From DASYAE01 sp036501535 (GTDB lineage: Bacteria > Actinomycetota > Actinomycetes > Streptomycetales > Catenulisporaceae): 41,512 bases of DNA. The position numbers were made by a program, and so were the translations under genes. The DNA is taken from positions 1 through 41,512 of the forward strand of contig DASYAE010000170.1 in NCBI GenBank assembly GCA_036501535.1, read 5' to 3'. Shown here piece by piece: positions 41,301 through 41,512 of the stretch. A model generated the notes under the pieces. It was not told the DNA's origin and made no database searches. It worked only from the letters and a program-made list of their open reading frames with translations. Every line of letters starts with the position of its first letter. The stretch's first letter is position 1.

Positions 41301-41512
41301 CGCGGCCCAGCAGGTCACGTACACGGCGTCCAATACGCTGAGCGTGCTCGGCAAGTGCGTGGACGCGACCAACGCGGGCACTGCGGCCGGCACCCTCGTG
41401 CAGCTCTACGGCTGCGACAGCACGGGCTCGCAGACGTGGGTCGCGCAGACCGACGGCGAACTGCTCAACCCGCAGTCGGGCCTGTGCCTGGCCGTCCCGG
41501 GCGGCAACACGG
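38359..41512 (+). CDS. Secreted GH31 glycosidase with CBM35 insert and C-terminal ricin-type lectin (3' end outside window)
   Basis: ATG 38359 with GGAG 5 nt upstream; the frame stays open to the last base (1051 residues visible). Signal peptide ~1-45. The N-terminal GH31 sandwich (DGDARFEVLSPTLIRLEY) is interrupted at ~157-290 by a CBM35-like module (AEDSLLSWGAS, GYTGSGFVAG, YQLSVRYANS). The barrel has nucleophile Asp545 in WWLDYCG and acid/base Asp616 in FTGDTEATW, then FQPIDRLHSDHGDRLPW and RPLYLDYPNN. DUF5110-like and beta domains follow, then a ricin B (CBM13) lectin from ~950. GH31 covers alpha-glucosidases, alpha-xylosidases and alpha-glucosyltransferases, some of which carry CBM35; the substrate is undecided. 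Divergent from GH3, paralogous to the remnant at 32535-34230. Confidence 0.92.
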   Translation, partial: MYPHTPCTSNPGRARRRRIRPAAVAALAALACSMLTAQAADARTARSQATAASTAVVDGDARFEVLSPTLIRLEYAGDGAFQDSPTFNAVNRSFPAVPYTTNVSNGYREIITSALTLRYREGSGPFTATNTSIVVSGTNVTAAPSFPSYCAFGTACEAEDSLLSWGASTAYDHSGYTGSGFVAGLSQTGSAVQQDVSAVPSAGTYQLSVRYANSTGGDGQDTTRTLSTTVNGAPGPAVTLPVTASWDTWSTVSVPVSLAAGVNTIGVVMNASDSGNVNVDSLAVTASGAAYPAPGASSALLTTAYGAGPTDTLGGWDSSLDNQDPATATERPGILDKDGWYLLDDTRSALLNANGTVTDRPSHGGQPYQDGYFFGYGTNYKQGLSDLNALTGATNLLPQSAYGVWYSRYYPYTTSDYEDTLIPTFRSTFTPIDWLVIDTDWKSPNTWDGWNWNSSLFPDPGSFMTWTQQQGLETALNIHPSISGADPQFASANAAAGGLTLENPVTDSGRTDTYQFDWSNPDQLAAYFGLHQPFEQQGVREWWLDYCGSCGNSTAGDPHVAPDNFINQAYAQDGTARGLRGFSFGRIGSSEQAGDTGSYALGPWSERRNTMQFTGDTEATWAMMALEAHFAGDEAAAGISNVSNDIGSFHGDHLADDMYARWVQLGAFQPIDRLHSDHGDRLPWNYGTAADASAERFLRLREALVPYTYTLAAQAHLTGAPIIRPLYLDYPNNAEAYTYNEEYLYGDDVLVAPIVTPDDANGNGSVTAWIPPGTWTDYFTGTSYTGPTTATITDPLSEMPVLIKSGGIMPTRTDYTQDAAASPLTQVTLSVAAGADGTFSLYQDAGEGNGYQSGQSTTTPISWADSSRTLTVGADSGSFPGAVTQRSYTLRLSDSTAPTAVFVDGVQVPETAWSYNANERMTTVVTGELPVSSAHTITLSGSATGNPTSGEVVADGGLCLDARGGATADGTAMQVYTCNHTAAQQVTYTASNTLSVLGKCVDATNAGTAAGTLVQLYGCDSTGSQTWVAQTDGELLNPQSGLCLAVPGGNT

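Overview
The window is very GC-rich, with small intergenic gaps, GTG/TTG as well as ATG starts, many 4-nt start/stop overlaps (ATGA/GTGA) and strong GC-rich hairpin terminators without a T tract. Secreted multi-domain glycoside hydrolases are abundant, and mycothiol-type (maleylpyruvate isomerase fold), DUF4331, WXG100-like and GAF/NarL-type proteins are present. This points to a filamentous soil actinomycete. A secreted eqolisin-type glutamic protease would suit an acid-tolerant lineage of the Catenulispora/Actinospica/Streptacidiphilus kind, but that assignment is inference. No rRNA, tRNA, CRISPR array, transposase or phage gene was seen.

Layout. (1) 1-1671: 3' part of a secreted GH30 glycosidase with an Ig-like domain and CBM2. 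It ends at a shared hairpin terminator facing a four-gene minus-strand operon (5224-1749): class II aldolase, CbbY-like HAD phosphatase, dhaL, dhaK. An inverted repeat lies just upstream of the aldolase. (2) 5341-7143 minus: a complete two-component system in one polypeptide (GAF, HisKA_3 kinase, receiver, LuxR HTH) whose receiver lacks most of its active site. (3) 7259-9808 plus: an M15-fold metallopeptidase without signal peptide and an AMP-forming ligase. (4) 13733-9838 minus: two tandem GH27 alpha-galactosidases behind a good sigma70-like promoter. (5) 13987-20435: DoxX-like membrane protein, DUF2625, methyltransferase, eqolisin protease, VWA protein, and a secreted beta-lactamase-fold protein whose active site is lost. 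(6) 22816-20457 minus: a translationally coupled three-gene cassette beginning with a WXG100-like protein; its large middle gene carries a frameshift. (7) 25177-23036 minus: a large secreted protein of unknown function. (8) 25371-28299: small hypotheticals, an ABM monooxygenase, and a methyltransferase preceded in frame by a headless MerR segment. (9) 28489-30732: Tat-signal protein, DUF4331 protein and His-rich protein operon, closed by a 27-bp imperfect hairpin, then an ECF sigma factor coupled to a maleylpyruvate-isomerase-fold partner. (10) 32535-41512: a second polysaccharide locus. It holds a GH31 pseudogene that lost its whole catalytic barrel, a GH3 beta-glucosidase with PA14, and divergently an intact GH31 enzyme with CBM35 and ricin-type lectin that runs off the right edge.

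How it works together. The two sugar loci and the GH30 look like a plant/fungal polysaccharide saprophyte's kit: extracellular alpha-galactoside, beta-glucoside and alpha-glucoside/xyloside cleavage. The intracellular DhaKL-aldolase-phosphatase operon could channel a ketose or ketose phosphate to triose phosphates. GH3 and the intact GH31 are divergently transcribed, and each predicted promoter has GTTGC/GCAAC repeats directly after its -10, suggesting one shared LacI-type repressor encoded elsewhere. The most unusual items are the single-chain two-component system, the WXG100-led coupled cassette, the beta-lactamase-fold pseudoenzyme, the MerR-tail/methyltransferase fusion, the ECF-MDMPI pair and the barrel-less GH31 remnant.
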